The notes under the pieces: generated by a model
Database searches by the model: none
What the model was told of the DNA's origin: nothing
What the model saw: only the letters and a program-made list of their open reading frames with translations
NCBI RefSeq assembly: GCF_964340395.1
Contig: NC_135559.1
Span: 8,176,259-8,238,758, forward strand
DNA from: Glandiceps talaboti
Taxonomy: Eukaryota; Hemichordata; Enteropneusta; Spengelidae
Reading direction: 5' to 3'
DNA: 62,500 bases
Shown here: piece after piece, positions 38,685 through 53,400 of the stretch
Position numbering within the stretch: position 1 is the first letter of the stretch
Layout of the letters: every line of letters begins with the position of its first letter
Made by a program: the position numbers and the translations under genes

Positions 38685-40417
38685 CTATGTCTTATCAACT
38701 TTGCTTTAATGACGAAAAAAACCGACAACTCACGAAAAAAGACGACGATGTGCCTGTACAGACAGACGGTGATTCGCGACAGTAACATAATGTCGAAAAG
38801 ACTTCATAGTTTGTGTCGTTTACTTTACCGCCCTCAACGACAGTATCTTGTAGTTTATGTCCTAAGTAAAGAAGATGGCTTAATTTCAGATGGCTTAAAG
38901 TCGTTGTATTGAAATTATTTCTTGTATAGCTTGGATGATTTGTTCGAGCAGACTGTGTAGGAAACAAAGTGTGTTTATATCAAAGAGCATAAATCGCTCG
39001 ATACGTTCATCATGCTATTGTCATTCAGTCTCAACGCACTATGACATATATACCTTGTCGTTTACTCCTCACTCTGATGTCTTGTCGTGTACTAATATTG
39101 TCTGCTCACAATTTTGGCTAACATGTCATCAAAGTTGACATTACCAATGATAAAATGTGTCCAACTTGTCTACATCAATATCTCTGTACTTTTTCATGTA
39201 TCGACCATATCCTGTGTACTGGCGTTTAGACGGTGTGATCATGGACCCTGTGTCTATGTTATACGACTTGACTTTCATTCTCATGCAGTTATCTCTCATA
39301 CGATTTTAAATGTAAGAATCCCATCGTTCCTTCCAGTGCACGGTATCTTCAAGAATACCATCCCATATGTGCACTAGTCTACAAAACCTGCTACGTTATA
39401 CGTATTACATGGTATCTGCCGGGGGGGGGGGGGTATATGTGACGGATCAAGGTACTTTCAAGGAGCGTGTCAACTGACAACACTAGTGGATAGGAATTAG
39501 TCAATGGTCGGCAGGTATGAATTGATGTTTGGAACATGGATGGCACACCCGTTTCTAAATATCAAAATGAAACCAGTAATACGCCATATTCTGTTTTAAT
39601 ACCCCACCTAGCTCTCATTACCGAAACACGGGTCAGAAGAGGAAAATCCACAGGGCAGTAGATGTACAGTCACTTGTTAACTAATATTTCATTCCAGGAT
39701 GGTGATATTCTAGTCTAGGATGATCATAATACAAAATAATGACGTTATTATAGGTATTTACGATACGATACCGTTAGGGGTCACTGTTTCGGATAAGAGA
39801 GAAGTTGGTAGGCCCCTAAAAATTACTCTATGGGAACAGAGTTATGTTTTGACTGGTTGCGAATACAATTACCTTTCTCATGAAACACTAGGAAATAGTA
39901 ATTCTTTCATAGGCGGTTATAGTACTCAATGATCATAACCCTGACTTCTGGTCGAATACCTGCTTCCAAACAGCGCTCCTAGTGGTCAAACCATACAATC
40001 TTTTGTCTTTCTAATAACGGGAATTCATTTAACAGACACTTTGGTGGTAAAGTGCATGATACATGAACAGGGCCGTATATATGATCATGATCAGGAATGT
40101 AAACGTTGTCGATAATGCAGAACCCCTCCCCCAACGTCGCAAACCACAAGCCTCTTTATGGCACCGTCCATACGTCGTAAACCGCATGCCTCTTTACGGC
40201 ACCGTATCCATTTTTTGTTGCTTCAGTTGATATTTTGTGCTTTGGCTTTAACACACTGTAATTATACTGTATAGCCTATACTATACTTGGTAGTTGCAAA
40301 TACATGTATATTTCTGCCTCTCACACTCGTAATTCACTTCTCTATTTATATTACTTGTTATGCTCATTTGCTACTTTATTGTACAGTTTTACTTTATTCT
40401 GTTTGTTTCATGTTTGA
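38685..40417. repeat. Segmental-duplication block A, right part
   Basis: Matches 52690-53950: shared TATGTCTTATCAACTTTG, CCGCCCTCAACGACAGTATC, ACATGGATGGCACACCCGTT. At 40128-40210 a 43-bp stretch (CCTCTTTATGGCACCGT) is tandemly doubled. Small frames here are not conserved as protein between the blocks and I do not call genes. Confidence 0.75.
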
Positions 40418-40976
<559 letters not shown>

Positions 40977-40980
40977 CTCA

Positions 40981-41053
40981 TATTTCACTAAAGTCCAGTC
41001 AGTCAGGCACTGGACGTTCTGGCGCATACGTATACATCGTAGTGTGCAATGGA
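40981..41053 (+). pseudogene. Scrap of a deiodinase last exon and 3' UTR
   Basis: TATTTCACTAAAGTCCAGTC and TGGACGTTCTGGCGCATAC, then TCGTAGTGTGCAATGGAG. These match 4758-4823 behind the copy 0 exon (TATTTCACTGAAGTCTAGTC, TTGGACGTTCTGACGCATAC, TCGCAGTATGCAATGGAG) with small indels. It is the C-terminal end (YFT..) plus UTR of a further deiodinase copy, the rest lost. Confidence 0.75.
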
Positions 41054-41055
41054 GA

Positions 41056-41448
41056 GAAAAAATGTTTGTTTCCGGTAACATGACTTCAGAAAATAGGGTA
41101 GGTAGGTCGACATTTTATTTATTTTTGCATTGTATGCTTTTAATTACTTAGACCCAAAGACAAGTTTACTCGTAGCAGTTGATGAGGTGTAAAAGAAGTA
41201 AATGAAGACAATTATGTGATTCAGAAGTAGACAAACACAATATGCAGACTGTGCTGTTATAGGCTGAAATGACATCGTTTCTCTCTGGAATGTGATTTTA
41301 AAAAAGTAACCAAAGATATTTTGGCAAGAAAATAGAGGTAAATTGTTATAATTTTTTTACCTTTTTGTATGTAAACAATGTTTAGGGTCAGCAGCTTAAA
41401 CTAGGGGCGATCGGGTTATCTGAAACACACTTTTTTCTTTGGCCTTAT
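41056..41448 (+). mobile_element. Diverged relative of MITE family A
   Basis: The left part (TTTCCGGTAACA, TAGGGTAGGTAGGTCGACAT) and right end (GTTTAGGGTCAGCAG, GATCGGGTTATCTGAAACA, TTTGGCCTTATAA) match the family A ends. The interior differs from the other copies. Confidence 0.5.
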
Positions 41449-42545
41449 AACTCATGTAAAAAAATAGATGCAAATAAAATGGACCGTTCGACAGTCACCA
41501 GCTATCCCTTACCGTTACAGCAATATTCTGTGCAATGTTCACAGACATATACTAAGAATGCAGGTCAATCGTTGTGTACCTGTACTCATTTATGTTAATT
41601 ACCTTAACGATGACGCAAGTCTGACGTAAATGTTTAGTTGGTTCAGAGAAAGGTCTATGAACTAAGCGTAGGTTAGGGGATGGTCTATGGATGACTTGAG
41701 TCTTTACAAAGTTAACTCTGTCAGTTCGATACACCGTCCATTGAAACACTATATGTGATGCAACATGCAGCTGATCTACGCTGTAAACCGACTTTGAGAA
41801 GAAACCTCCTTTATTTAAAATTCATATTATTTCACTTTGTAGAAAATGAATCACGAACTAATAATAAAATGTACTGTGTAGTTGTCAAGATATGCAGGCC
41901 TGCTTGAGCATACGTTACATTACACTAGGGGAGAGTTCATCCCTGTGAGCTCAACCCGGATTTTCAAAGATAAGTATCCAGGGTGCGCTTTTGTCATTGG
42001 AAGTCGTACCTTCTCAAGGACAACCCCAAAACTGACCTGTTTACACATCCAGTGCATCTGCAACAACAAACAAAAAACAATACGAACTACCAAAAACGGA
42101 GAACCGAGGGTGACGAACTTTAAACACAGTTAGTTGTCTCTCAGATATACTACTTTTTGCCTCATCAGCTCAATATTTTACCTCAACGCGCATGTGTAAA
42201 TGTATGAAGCTTACATACTTTGTCACGAAAAACAAAGCAGAAAGATTCATCGTTGATGGCGCTCCAATTAACTGTCAAGCTAAAACACCCGGTTGTAACG
42301 ACCGAGTTATCACGGGTGCCGTACACAGCGAAATTTGTACAATTTCGTTTGTATTATATCTATATTTTCTTCCGCTTGGTGTCAAGACTTATCATATTTG
42401 TATTTTAGTGTCATCGATTTATCAAAAGCTGATATAATTTCATAAGATATAAATTGAAATTTTACATCCATTTTGCTTTATATGTCAATGGACTTCAATT
42501 AGTTGAATGGGAATTACTCTCAGCCATATTTTCTGCAGACGCACA
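41449..42545. other. Spacer, nothing recognised
   Basis: Frames at 41882-42133 and 42192-42437 lack recognisable domains or convincing splice context. Confidence 0.5.
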
Positions 42546-43050
42546 GACATAACAACATTTTTATTTTTTTATTTTTTTTTTATTTTATTCATTCATCATC
42601 CAACAGGCTTAGCCCAATAACAGGACGACCTTGATAAAATACAATAAATGATTGAACAAAACGTGTATCATACATCACAATAACAATTACACATTACCTT
42701 TACACAATGAGGAAAATACAATAAACATAAAGAAATACAAAATTAAGTAAAATTACCCGTCTGTATATATTAACTCTTTCAATTCATTTTTAAAATCAGC
42801 AAACGACGTAAAAAGGTCAATGCCATAAGGATACAGACTATTTAAAAGCCTCATAGAGCGCGATACAAATGCATGTTTGGACAGATCCATACGGTGGTTG
42901 GGAAGCCTAAAAATTTTCCTAAATCTAAAATACCTTGGAGGAACATAAATATTAAACTTATCAAGAATATCTGGGCAAATAAATCTAGAATTCACACATT
43001 TATAGACAAAACACACATAAACACAACCACGTCACATTTTCTACAGAAAT
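42546..43050 (-). mobile_element. LINE 3' end (Jockey/CR1-like) with T-rich tail on the plus strand
   Basis: A minus-strand 87-residue frame reads CVNSRFICPDILDKFNIYVP, then RKIFRLPNHRMDLSKHAFVS and SLYPYGIDLFTSFADFKNEL. This is the post-RT C-terminus common in Jockey/CR1 elements. A T-rich stretch 42556-42590 is the A-rich tail in minus orientation. Heavily 5'-truncated. Confidence 0.75.
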
Positions 43051-43634
43051 CCGTTCAGTAGAATTAGAAACAGGCTTCTACCAAAAACATGAGGGAGATT
43101 TTATAAATCCGTTCGAACGTGAAATTTTGCGCTTAAGCCGGAAAATTGGTACGGTGATGAACAGCGTTTTGCGCAAAAAGCTTCGTTGATACCGAGGGGG
43201 AAAAGTTCATACACGTACTTGTATCCTTGTTAAAGATAGCATAAACACATTAATTGCAACCACGTATATGAGTGGGGAAAAGTTCACCTGTATTTGTTAT
43301 GGGCAGTTTTTATGAAGGACAAAGTGTTGAGCTGAAGAAGATACCCTAAACAACCGTCATCGAAATAGTTACCTACACACACGACAAAGACACCCAAAGC
43401 CACCAAAAGCAGTGGAACTGACAAAGCCAAACGAAAACATTACATTTTATCAACACTTTCCTTTCGGATTAAGCTAAAATTGTTCATAAAATAAAAGGAA
43501 ACCTCCAAATATTCTGTCATCATGGCATATACGTGACTTGGTATCATTCACGTGTTAATGAAGTAGTTAGTGATATCTTTATTAATGGTAAATTTTGCAC
43601 CAGGAACAAACATTTTCTTTTGCTGATGTCACAA

Positions 43635-43691
43635 TTTACGTCATTCAGTTTCAAGTAGACGTGAAAGAAAAAAACAACCACACCTTTATAA
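43635..43691 (+). promoter_or_regulatory. Deiodinase gene 2 core promoter: CRE-like site and TATA box
   Basis: TTTACGTCATT at 43635-43645 and TATAA at 43687-43691, in the same arrangement as gene 1. Surrounding bases are also conserved (CACCTTTATAAGTGAAGAAG is identical). Confidence 0.6.
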
Positions 43692-43717
43692 GTGAAGAAG
43701 CTTACACTGGCGACTTT

Positions 43718-43856
43718 AAACCGATGTGGAGTGTTTTGCAGAACTAATAGAGTGTAGTTTCGCAATTCCAAACCTTGCCATTAACGAGTCATCCGTTGAA
43801 TCTGCCGAAGATATACCAACTCCCAGTTCTATCGGTTAAACTTGGAACATTTCTCG
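43718..43856 (+). other. Gene 2 untranslated exon 1 (start approximate)
   Basis: Ends TTTCTCG|GTAAGC. Conserved with the gene 1 exon, but a 5-bp change near 43741-43748 closes the upstream ORF early. Spliced to exon 2 it gives the same G|AT-ATG junction. Confidence 0.55.
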
Positions 43857-43887
43857 GTAAGCATGGTATAGTTTTTACGTATTGCAT

Positions 43888-43892
<5 letters not shown>

Positions 43893-43970
<78 letters not shown>
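43893..43970. repeat. (TA)n in gene 2 intron 1
   Basis: About 39 TA units; homologous position to 12269-12380 in gene 1. Confidence 0.95.
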
Positions 43971-43978
<8 letters not shown>

Positions 43979-44080
43979 TATCAAGATATATTTATATTAC
44001 ATACGGGTATTTATATTTGGTGTTTTCGATATCATCTCATGTCCTATATATATATCCTCCACATTTTCGTTATTGCAGAT

Positions 44081-47000
44081 ATGGCTTCTCGAGGCGGGAA
44101 GTCATTTTTTGACGACAGAGATCTAGTATTGAAGATTTTAAAAGATGGAAAAGAGAATATTAACAGAAAAAGTGATCAGAGACAGTTTGACAACAATGTT
44201 GCAAATGAAGATATGGATGCTTTGGCAATTGTTCAGTCGGTGTTCTCCTCGTGGGTTGAAACATTTGCTAAGTACAACTTGACTGCTGAAGACTTTCCAA
44301 AGAAAACTAAAGTGTATCGTGAAATTTTGAGAAGATACGCTGGGGATGAGGAGGTACGTAGTGTAACAGGGTATAAGTAAAAAACTGTGCCTTGACGTAA
44401 TCCGTGTGTTTGTCGTCTACATACTAAAAGTTCTTGTGTTTGTTCAATGTCATAAAACTTTGTTTTGGTCATGATGACGTCAGACAGAATGTACCCCACG
44501 CACTTGCACTTGACATACGGTACTTGAACATGTTGGCACTATAATAAACATTTCCTTCTCAATTATTTCCTTACGTTTCAGTAGGAATTGTTCGATATTG
44601 TCTTTGTTCAGAAAAATTAATTCGAGTAAACCGAGGAGTTCACTTCAAGTCGAGAAGAGTAGAATGGAAGCTTTTAGATTACGAATATTTTCCAGATGAA
44701 CGAATAAAAACATTGGGGAATTCTATGATTATAATTTGTGCAAGCATAATTTTTTTTTTAAATTGGAAAAGTAATCGCGACTTTGAACTTGACTTATATT
44801 TCGTTCACTAAATTAGCCACTGGTAATCGTTAACTAAACTTCAACCAATAACGTAAATGCGAGTTGTAGAACGGGAAACCTTTCATGTAAGAACGCATTT
44901 AATATGGTGTTATATTGAGTATTGTTAATTTATTGCTAAAATTCTCTTGATAAATCAATTCGGGTATACATTGTCAGAGCACTTTTCTTTCGAACGATAA
45001 CTTTGGTGTTTTGAAGTTGGTGATTCAAAATGCGCAGCTGAAGTCTAGCGTGAAACATTGTCAGAGAGTTAAACATCGATAAAACATGACATTCATCATT
45101 ACGCCGCAACGACTGTGTCACTAACTCTGGGAAAATAAAATATTGCTTGAAAACAAGACGATGTGTCCCTAATTTTTGTATTGTTATTATTTCAAAAGTC
45201 ACGATTAGGAACAAGCTTTCATATGGCAAAGTTAAAGTTTGGAGACTTTTAGTGAAATTTGTCCCCAATTGATTCAATTACTGCAAGCCATAACATTCAT
45301 GGAAATCTAGTAGTTAGAAATGTTGCTTATCGTGTATTTTTCTCTCCTTGAAAGCTTTTAGATATTATTGGTTTAAGTGGATGGAAATATTATCGGAAGA
45401 CTCCATTATCCGTGGGTGACGATGCCCCCGATATTGAATTGATATCAGTGGATGACGGGAAAAAACATCTCATCTCTGAATTACACCAAGACAAAAATAA
45501 GCCTCTAGTAATCCTGGGCTCATCGAAAAGTTGACCTTTCTTGTCGGTATGTATCATGGTTGTTAGAGTTGGTTGGAGTCTGGAAGGTGGGAGTTATACT
45601 TCCATTGTTGGAGCTATCCCCTTCGCCCCCTTCCGCTCTTTCGTACTTCTCTAGCTTTTGCGTTTGTCTCGGGCTTAACTGTTTGTTTGTGCTGCCAGTA
45701 TAAAGCATCCGTCCCGCCACATGAGTAATATGCTTTAACATAGGTGATACTTAAGTTATATTTAAAACAAATAGCACAATATTGTTGCCGGTAAAAGACC
45801 CTTGTAATTTTCAGTTTGTTTCATCTTCTAATCTCGGCTACTGATAAACAATTTTAGAGATAACACACAAAACAAGTTCGAATTCGACCAAATTTTAACG
45901 TAATCCATTTTGTTTTGTTTTGTTTTTTGTAGACCGTGGTAGTGAACGGTCGACTCGGTGACTTGTACAACAAGTTCAAAGGAGAAATAGAACTACTTGT
46001 TGTATATATACAAGAAGCCCATCCAAGTAACGGCTTCAAAGTTGATCGCCATAGCAATATTGAGCAACACATAAACTTGAAGGAAAAGATGGAAGCCGCG
46101 GAAGAACTGATTATGTTGTGTCCTCAGAAGGATATCATCAGCACAAATGTACAGGATGCAGACAAGGTTGGTATATAATGCTATAAGAACTGAATTTGAC
46201 ATTGACAATTTACGAAATTTTCTATATATCTCTACATATTCTGTACTTGGTGAATTTTCTTTCTATGAAATAATTTTATACAATCTCGTTAACGAAGGCA
46301 ATATTGTTTGCACGTCCATAGCCAGAGTCAGAGACTACCAACACATTTAAAAATCATTGCAAATTTGTACGTACTAAACATAACATCAATCTAATATGTA
46401 CGTTATTGACTATGTTTAGTGAAAATAATCAGTCTTTATTCCTGATATTTTGCTCCGTTCACAATGGATGCAGAAACTACAATTATTTTGACCAGGTTTT
46501 TAGCTATTTCGTCTTTCGAACTGCCGTCCGAGATACCGTTGGTATGTCCTTTATGGGGATGTTTTGTATGGTAACGGTTTGGGTTTGAATGTCTCAGTGG
46601 AGCATATCCCCATACCACTTGACACAGCGTTGTACCCCCCCCCCTCCCACCCACCCCCCCCCCAAAAAAAAAAAAAAAAAAAAAAACCAACAAAAAAACA
46701 ACAACGTAAAGACGCATGCGTAATGATTTACCATGACTTCAGCGATGGCGTCGATGTTATTCACGTTATATTACGACACGAGTTAGGGATGATCTGGTAC
46801 ACGTTGATACTGGTAACGTTTAATGTATACAATATCAAATTTGGCACTTTGCCAACCATTACATTAACGAATACACAACACTTGCCAGGTCAAAGTACTA
46901 TGAGAGCGAATGACCATTGACATAAAGGCAAGACTGGTCATCTTTAGCCGCGATGGAAAAATTATCTCAATGATACTCTTTTCAAGGTACTGTACTGTGC

Positions 47001-47903
47001 ATAATAGGTATGAGTAACTCACTTTACAGCGATACAAATTATATACAGTGCAACATCGGTCCTTGGTCAAGCGCCTTCTTAGGCCTAATAAAAAAAAGTG
47101 TGGTTCCGGTTACACTCAATTTTAGTATAGGTGGGGTAGGTAGATTTTTTTATTTTTAAATTATAATTTTTTTTTCTGTTTGAGTGCCTAGTTCAGGTTT
47201 TCCATTGTTTTCCAAATGGTTTCTGTGTTGTTTATCTCATCCTATCAGATGTACAGCCATTACAGATTGGAAGGACAGTTTTAGAGTGTCTTTTCTAAGT
47301 TTCCGCATCGATACTATTTCTCGTGAGACTTCACAATTTTTGCGATTTCTTTTTCTCGAATACTTAACAAGAAGTTTAGGGTCGGCAGTGAAAAGCTAGG
47401 TGGGGTCGGGTAACCGGAACCAAACAATTATTTTTTTAGGCCTTATCTGTCAATACATACGAGACATTACCCTCATATTTACAATACTAGGCTGGGTCAT
47501 TCGTCAATTTTCATACCAAGCGTAGCCAAAAGATATCACTCTGGCTTCCAGTATTCGGCACGTAAATCATTACTTTGTAATATGCGAGACATTGTGTTAA
47601 ATAAGATCATCAAAGCCAACATAAAACTATATCTTAAATGTCCATGTAAGAAAGTCTGCTAGCGAATTTCTGTAGTGTATTTCCTTACAGTGTATCTACT
47701 TGTCTGTTTATACGCCCATCTGCCGATATGTATTCTTACATTTGTATTTACATTCCCTGTGTGTTGTTACTTTGCTATTTGGACCAGAGTGGAAATAATT
47801 CTAAGGCCTTTACAGTGCCATCCAAGCACAGGATTTTGGTGCTGTGGGTGATTTTTTAATTTATATTGTAACCTTTACTTTTAACTTTGCTGAATGGAAT
47901 TTA

Positions 47904-47969
<66 letters not shown>

Positions 47970-48542
47970 GACAAGAAAAACACCATGAGGCATCCTAGGA
48001 AATATATACCCCTTGTATTTAAACTCACCTCTACAGGTATTTTCTTCGTCGCAACATTTTCTCCCGAGTTTTGATTTTCGCCAATAACGTCCCCTTCCTC
48101 ATTAGACTTTTTACTCTCGAGATCTCCATTTCATTATCTCCCTTTTCGCCATCTTTCTTATTTGTAGAGTTCTACATTTTTGATAAATATCTGTCCACCT
48201 TTCTCGTTCGTCTGTTTCTTCTAGGAGTACCAAAGCTTTCAAATGAAACTTGAAACTGCTTGTTTATTTAAACTTTTAAATAACTGTCTTAATTACTAGG
48301 TTTTTCTTTAATCCATCCAGGTTCGATTCGTAGTTGATGATATGAATAACACATTCGCGGGTCACTACGATTCGTTTCCAGACAACAACTTCATCGTCAA
48401 AAATGGCAAATTATTATTGATTGGGAACGATTACACAGACAGCACCGTCACTTCAGTATCGTGGATAGTCGACACAGCTGATGAATGGTTAACTAAATAC
48501 TTCACTGGAATCGAGGCCGATATCGGACGTTCTGGCGCCTAG
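44081..48542 (+). CDS. Iodothyronine deiodinase-like selenoprotein, gene 2
   Basis: Coding exons are 44081-44353, 45355-45546, 45933-46166 and 48321-48542, with the same phases and lengths as gene 1, giving 306 residues. The start is MASRGGKSFFDDRD, in frame with G at +4. The N-terminus is again hydrophilic without a membrane anchor and is the most diverged part (for example KENINRKSDQRQFDNN against KETINRECDQRQSDNN). Exon 3 has GDDAPDIELISVDDG and PLVILGSSKS-U-PFLS with TGA 45532-45534. Exon 4 has VVYIQEAHPSNGF and differs from gene 1 at only a few residues. Exon 5 has VVDDMNNTFAGHYDSFPDN and FIVKNGKLLLIGN. Introns are shorter because gene 1's LINE, SINE and MITE insertions are absent; intron 4 has its own MITE and an (AAC)n run. 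Conservation in the catalytic half against drift in the N-terminus argues for purifying selection, so both copies are probably active. The substrate is unknown. Confidence 0.85.
45532..45534 (+). other. Predicted selenocysteine codon (UGA), gene 2
   Basis: In-frame TGA in context AAAAGT-TGA-CCTTTC. The preceding codon differs from gene 1 (Ser for Thr) while the TGA and following Pro-Phe-Leu-Ser are kept. Confidence 0.85.
47082..47442 (+). mobile_element. MITE, family A, best-preserved copy (gene 2 intron 4)
   Basis: Terminal inverted repeats of about 33 bp: GGCCTAATAAAAAAAAG with TGGTTCCGGTTAC on the left, GTAACCGGAACCA with TTATTTTTTTAGGCC on the right. TTA flanks both sides (47079-47081 and 47443-47445). 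Gene 1 has the empty site at about 18970. A TTA duplication with such ends suggests a PIF/Harbinger-type non-autonomous element (inference). No coding capacity. Confidence 0.85.
47907..47969. repeat. (AAC)n microsatellite
   Basis: About 21 CAA units in gene 2 intron 4. The poly-Gln frame across it is an artefact. Confidence 0.95.
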
Positions 48543-48966
48543 ATTGAAGTTGGTTTTCGAAAGTTTCATTTCCCGCCATAATATATGACCCAATCTACAT
48601 TTCGGTGGGAACTCCGTTTAATTTCGCTTCTGATTCATACCTTGCTTGAGACTCAGATAACTATACATGTAAAATGATTAATTCAATTGAACTAAATAGT
48701 CATAATAATAATTTCTTTAAAACAATTCCATACGAGAAATTCATTTGTTGGCTCTTTGTTGTTATAATCTAGTTATTTTTTTAAATTTAAAATACACCTT
48801 AGAGGCGAAATTCACTGAAAGTCAAAGTTCTTAAATTCTCTTCAAATTTTGACATATGAAAGCTTGTCAAATTGAAATAAAAAAATACGATATAAAGTTT
48901 AAAATTTCCAAGGCAAATTTCACGTTAAATATGGTGTTACCGTTTGCTAAGCTTAATGTTGTGTTC

Positions 48967-49061
48967 TTTTCGTCAAAACTTATGTATTATGACGTCATGT
49001 TGGTAAAATCTATTAATTAGAGACACCATGACTGAGACACAGACATAACTTCTTCGAAAAC
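48967..49061 (+). promoter_or_regulatory. SECIS-like element, gene 2 3' UTR
   Basis: ATGA at 48989-48992 faces TGA at 49033-49035. Helix II GTCATGTTG pairs with CACCATGAC with one mismatch. The 5' bulge is GTAAAA (49003-49008), supplying the canonical unpaired AA, followed by the TCTA/TAGA ministem. Helix I TTATGT/ACATAA and outer TTTTCG/CGAAAA are preserved. About 425 nt after the stop. A possible poly(A) signal ATTAAA follows at 49095-49100. Confidence 0.8.
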
Positions 49062-49261
49062 CGCTATTAAGTTTCTTAAAGGGTATAAACCAATATTAAA
49101 GCATATATTTGACTTGAGACCAGTCAGTTTTTGAAATAAGCTTTTAAAGATACTTTCTGGTGTAATTTTTAAATGTATCTATCTTTATTTTCTGAAATCG
49201 AAAAGTAAGTTTGTATATATATTTTTGTTACCTTGTAAAATTGGTAAATTGTTTTGGTAAA

Positions 49262-50489
<1,228 letters not shown>

Positions 50490-53400
50490 CTGCCATCTAT
50501 AGTCAACTAAGATCGATCAGAATCAGATATTACGAACTTGATCTGATCAACCCGAGGGATATTATTAAAATCATTTTTATCAAAAATTAAATATACAATT
50601 ATGGAACTTCAAAACGGGAATTTAGAAAACTCCTAGACTGTCATACCATGTCTCAAATGATACAACTGGGTTAACTAGGACATATTCATGGTTCAAATCT
50701 TACCTATTGGTTTTTATCCATTCTGTAATAAACGGCAGTTGCGAGGCTCGAATCTGTAATTAGTCGGTAAGATACGACGTATCATGCCGCATATAAGGCC
50801 AGCATTCACTGATGCAGACCGATGAAGGTGGAACGATGTGACGTAAATCCTACAGAGTCTAACCCTGACAAGACCCTCTCGATCTCGGGTCACACTACAA
50901 TAGTGTACAAGTTAATACTAAAAAAACTGTCGCCATGGTGACGGTTGATTGGTTAGAGTAGCCAGCTTTGAATCGACAGGTTGAAGGTTAAAGCAATGCT
51001 GCTGTCGTTGGTTCTGAATGACTGGACTTCTTGGTTGGGCAAAATTGGAACCACGGGACTGTGTGACAATGTCAATCCAGTTGTATGATTTGGAACCTGG
51101 TATGACAATGTGTTGTAAGCGTCTCACTGATTTCGGGGATTATAGGGAGAAGGTAAAAGAGCCATTTTGCCATTTTGGTCTACACCAAGGGTTATAACTG
51201 TAAGTGACTGGAGCACTGTCTAGGAAAGTGGTATATTTATATTACCTCAGACCACTATAGAAAACTTTGTTCTCCATATTGTCCCCATTGTTTCTACTAT
51301 CCCAAATTTTACCAATATGTTTAACCATGTAAATAGACAGATTCATAGATGATGATATGTTTCAACCGACCTGGATTAGAATAGGTGGTAGATAGATATT
51401 TTATTTTATTTCATTATATTTTTTTCATGTGTGAGTGTCTAGTTCAGGTTTTCCATTGTTTTCCAAATGGTCTCTGTGTTGTATATTTCTTTCTATCAGA
51501 TGTACAGCCATGACAGATTGGAACTTGAGGACAGTTTTATTAGTGTCTTGACGTCGGTTTCCACATCCATAATTTCTAGTAAGACTTCATAAGTTTTGCG
51601 ATGTTATTATTTTTTTATCTAGGAATACATAAAATAAAATTAGGGTTGGCAGTGAGAAGCTAGGTGGGGTCGGGTAACAGGAACCAAACAATTATTTCTT
51701 TAGGCTTAAGTGGTTTAACTGTGTCTTGGTGGTGCGTGTCAGACGATGCCGTACAGAGGTCTGTGGTTTTACGACATTGCTCGCATTGCTTCTTGGTTCA
51801 AATCTTGTTCTATCTCTCCAGGGTCTGTGGTTGAATGAGACCCAAATCAGGACAGTAGCAGTTCGTATGAACTCACCTAGTCAAGTATGTCAGTATTATA
51901 TCATCGATTAAAAAAGGGGGAAGATTAACTAAATGGGTACAAGTAATCGCCACTTACTTGATGATTAACTTATATTTTATGAAATTTTGTAAACATGGTT
52001 TACAATTGGTCTGTACTTCGCGCGAAGGGTAAGGGAGAAGAGGCCGGATTCATGATTGTCGGAGAACCCTTTCCATTTGGCAAGCCTACATTTTTCACGA
52101 TTCATAAATGGCAAGTTACGTTTTCAAAGGTGACATAAAGAGAAACCATTTTTAGTGGGTGGGTTCCTTAATAAATATTTGGTTTCATTGATATTAATAA
52201 TTGTTAGATTTGTTTAGTTTTAACCTATGTACTTCTTAGTTCTGTTCTTATAAAATACGCAATTATAGAACTTATAAGATATGATTTGTCAAAACAGACA
52301 CATTGTTAGCTAGGGATGTTAGTCAACACTGTACACGTTCGAATTAAAATACGCCCCTGTAACGATATACACTTTAAACACGTGTAATTAGGTTCAGCAA
52401 TAAATAGGTTGATTGATACTTTAATTGGCGTGTACCTGTTGTCATTTAGATAACTTTTACGGCATTTTAATGATGAGATAAGGATGGTATGTAATTGTAC
52501 ACCGAGTTCAAACGAAGGCCACTAATCAAAACAAACAACAGTACAACCGACCTTGGGAGAGATCAGGATGCCGAAGTAGCGACAAGCACAGAGAGCCCAG
52601 AAACGGCGTTACAAACAATCAAACGAACACATTGGGTTCATATTGCGCGAAACATATTAAAATTCGTACACTAGTTAATAGCCTGTTTAGACTATGTCTT
52701 ATCAACTTTGATTTAAAAACGAAAAAAACCGACTACTCGCGAAAAAACCCGACGATATGCCTCTACAGACAGACAGTGATTCGCGAAAACAGACGATTGT
52801 AAACAAAGGGAGGTGTTTGTTTTTTCTCCCGGTGAACTACAAGGCAGTCAGTATTAATACAATGTCGAAAACACTTCATATTTTGTGTCGTTCACATGAC
52901 CGCCCTCAACGACAGTATCTTGTTTGAGCAGACTCTAGGAAGCAAAGTGTGTTTAATATCAAAGAGCATAAAAGTTAAGTCTTCTGTAAAACTAGACTTG
53001 TGAAAATGAGTTCAACGGAGAAAACCTTTAAGCTCTATACTTTCATCATGCCATTGTCATTCATTCAGCCTGAACGCACCATGACACCTTGTCGTTTACT
53101 CACTCTAATGTCTCGTCATGTTCCATTTTTGTCTGCTCACAATTTTTGGCTAACATGACATCAAAGTTTATATTACCAATGATAAAATGTGTCTACATCA
53201 ATACCTCTGTACTTAATGTATTGACCATATATCGACCGTACTGGCGTTTTGACTGTGACCACGGACCCTCATTCTCACAAACCAGAGCTGTTATTTCTTC
53301 CGCCTTACTACGAAATAATCATCTGGATGGCACGTTTCGACGGTGCCGTAAAAGAGGCCGTTGTTTTGCAACGATGTGGACCTTGTGTCTATGGTTACGA

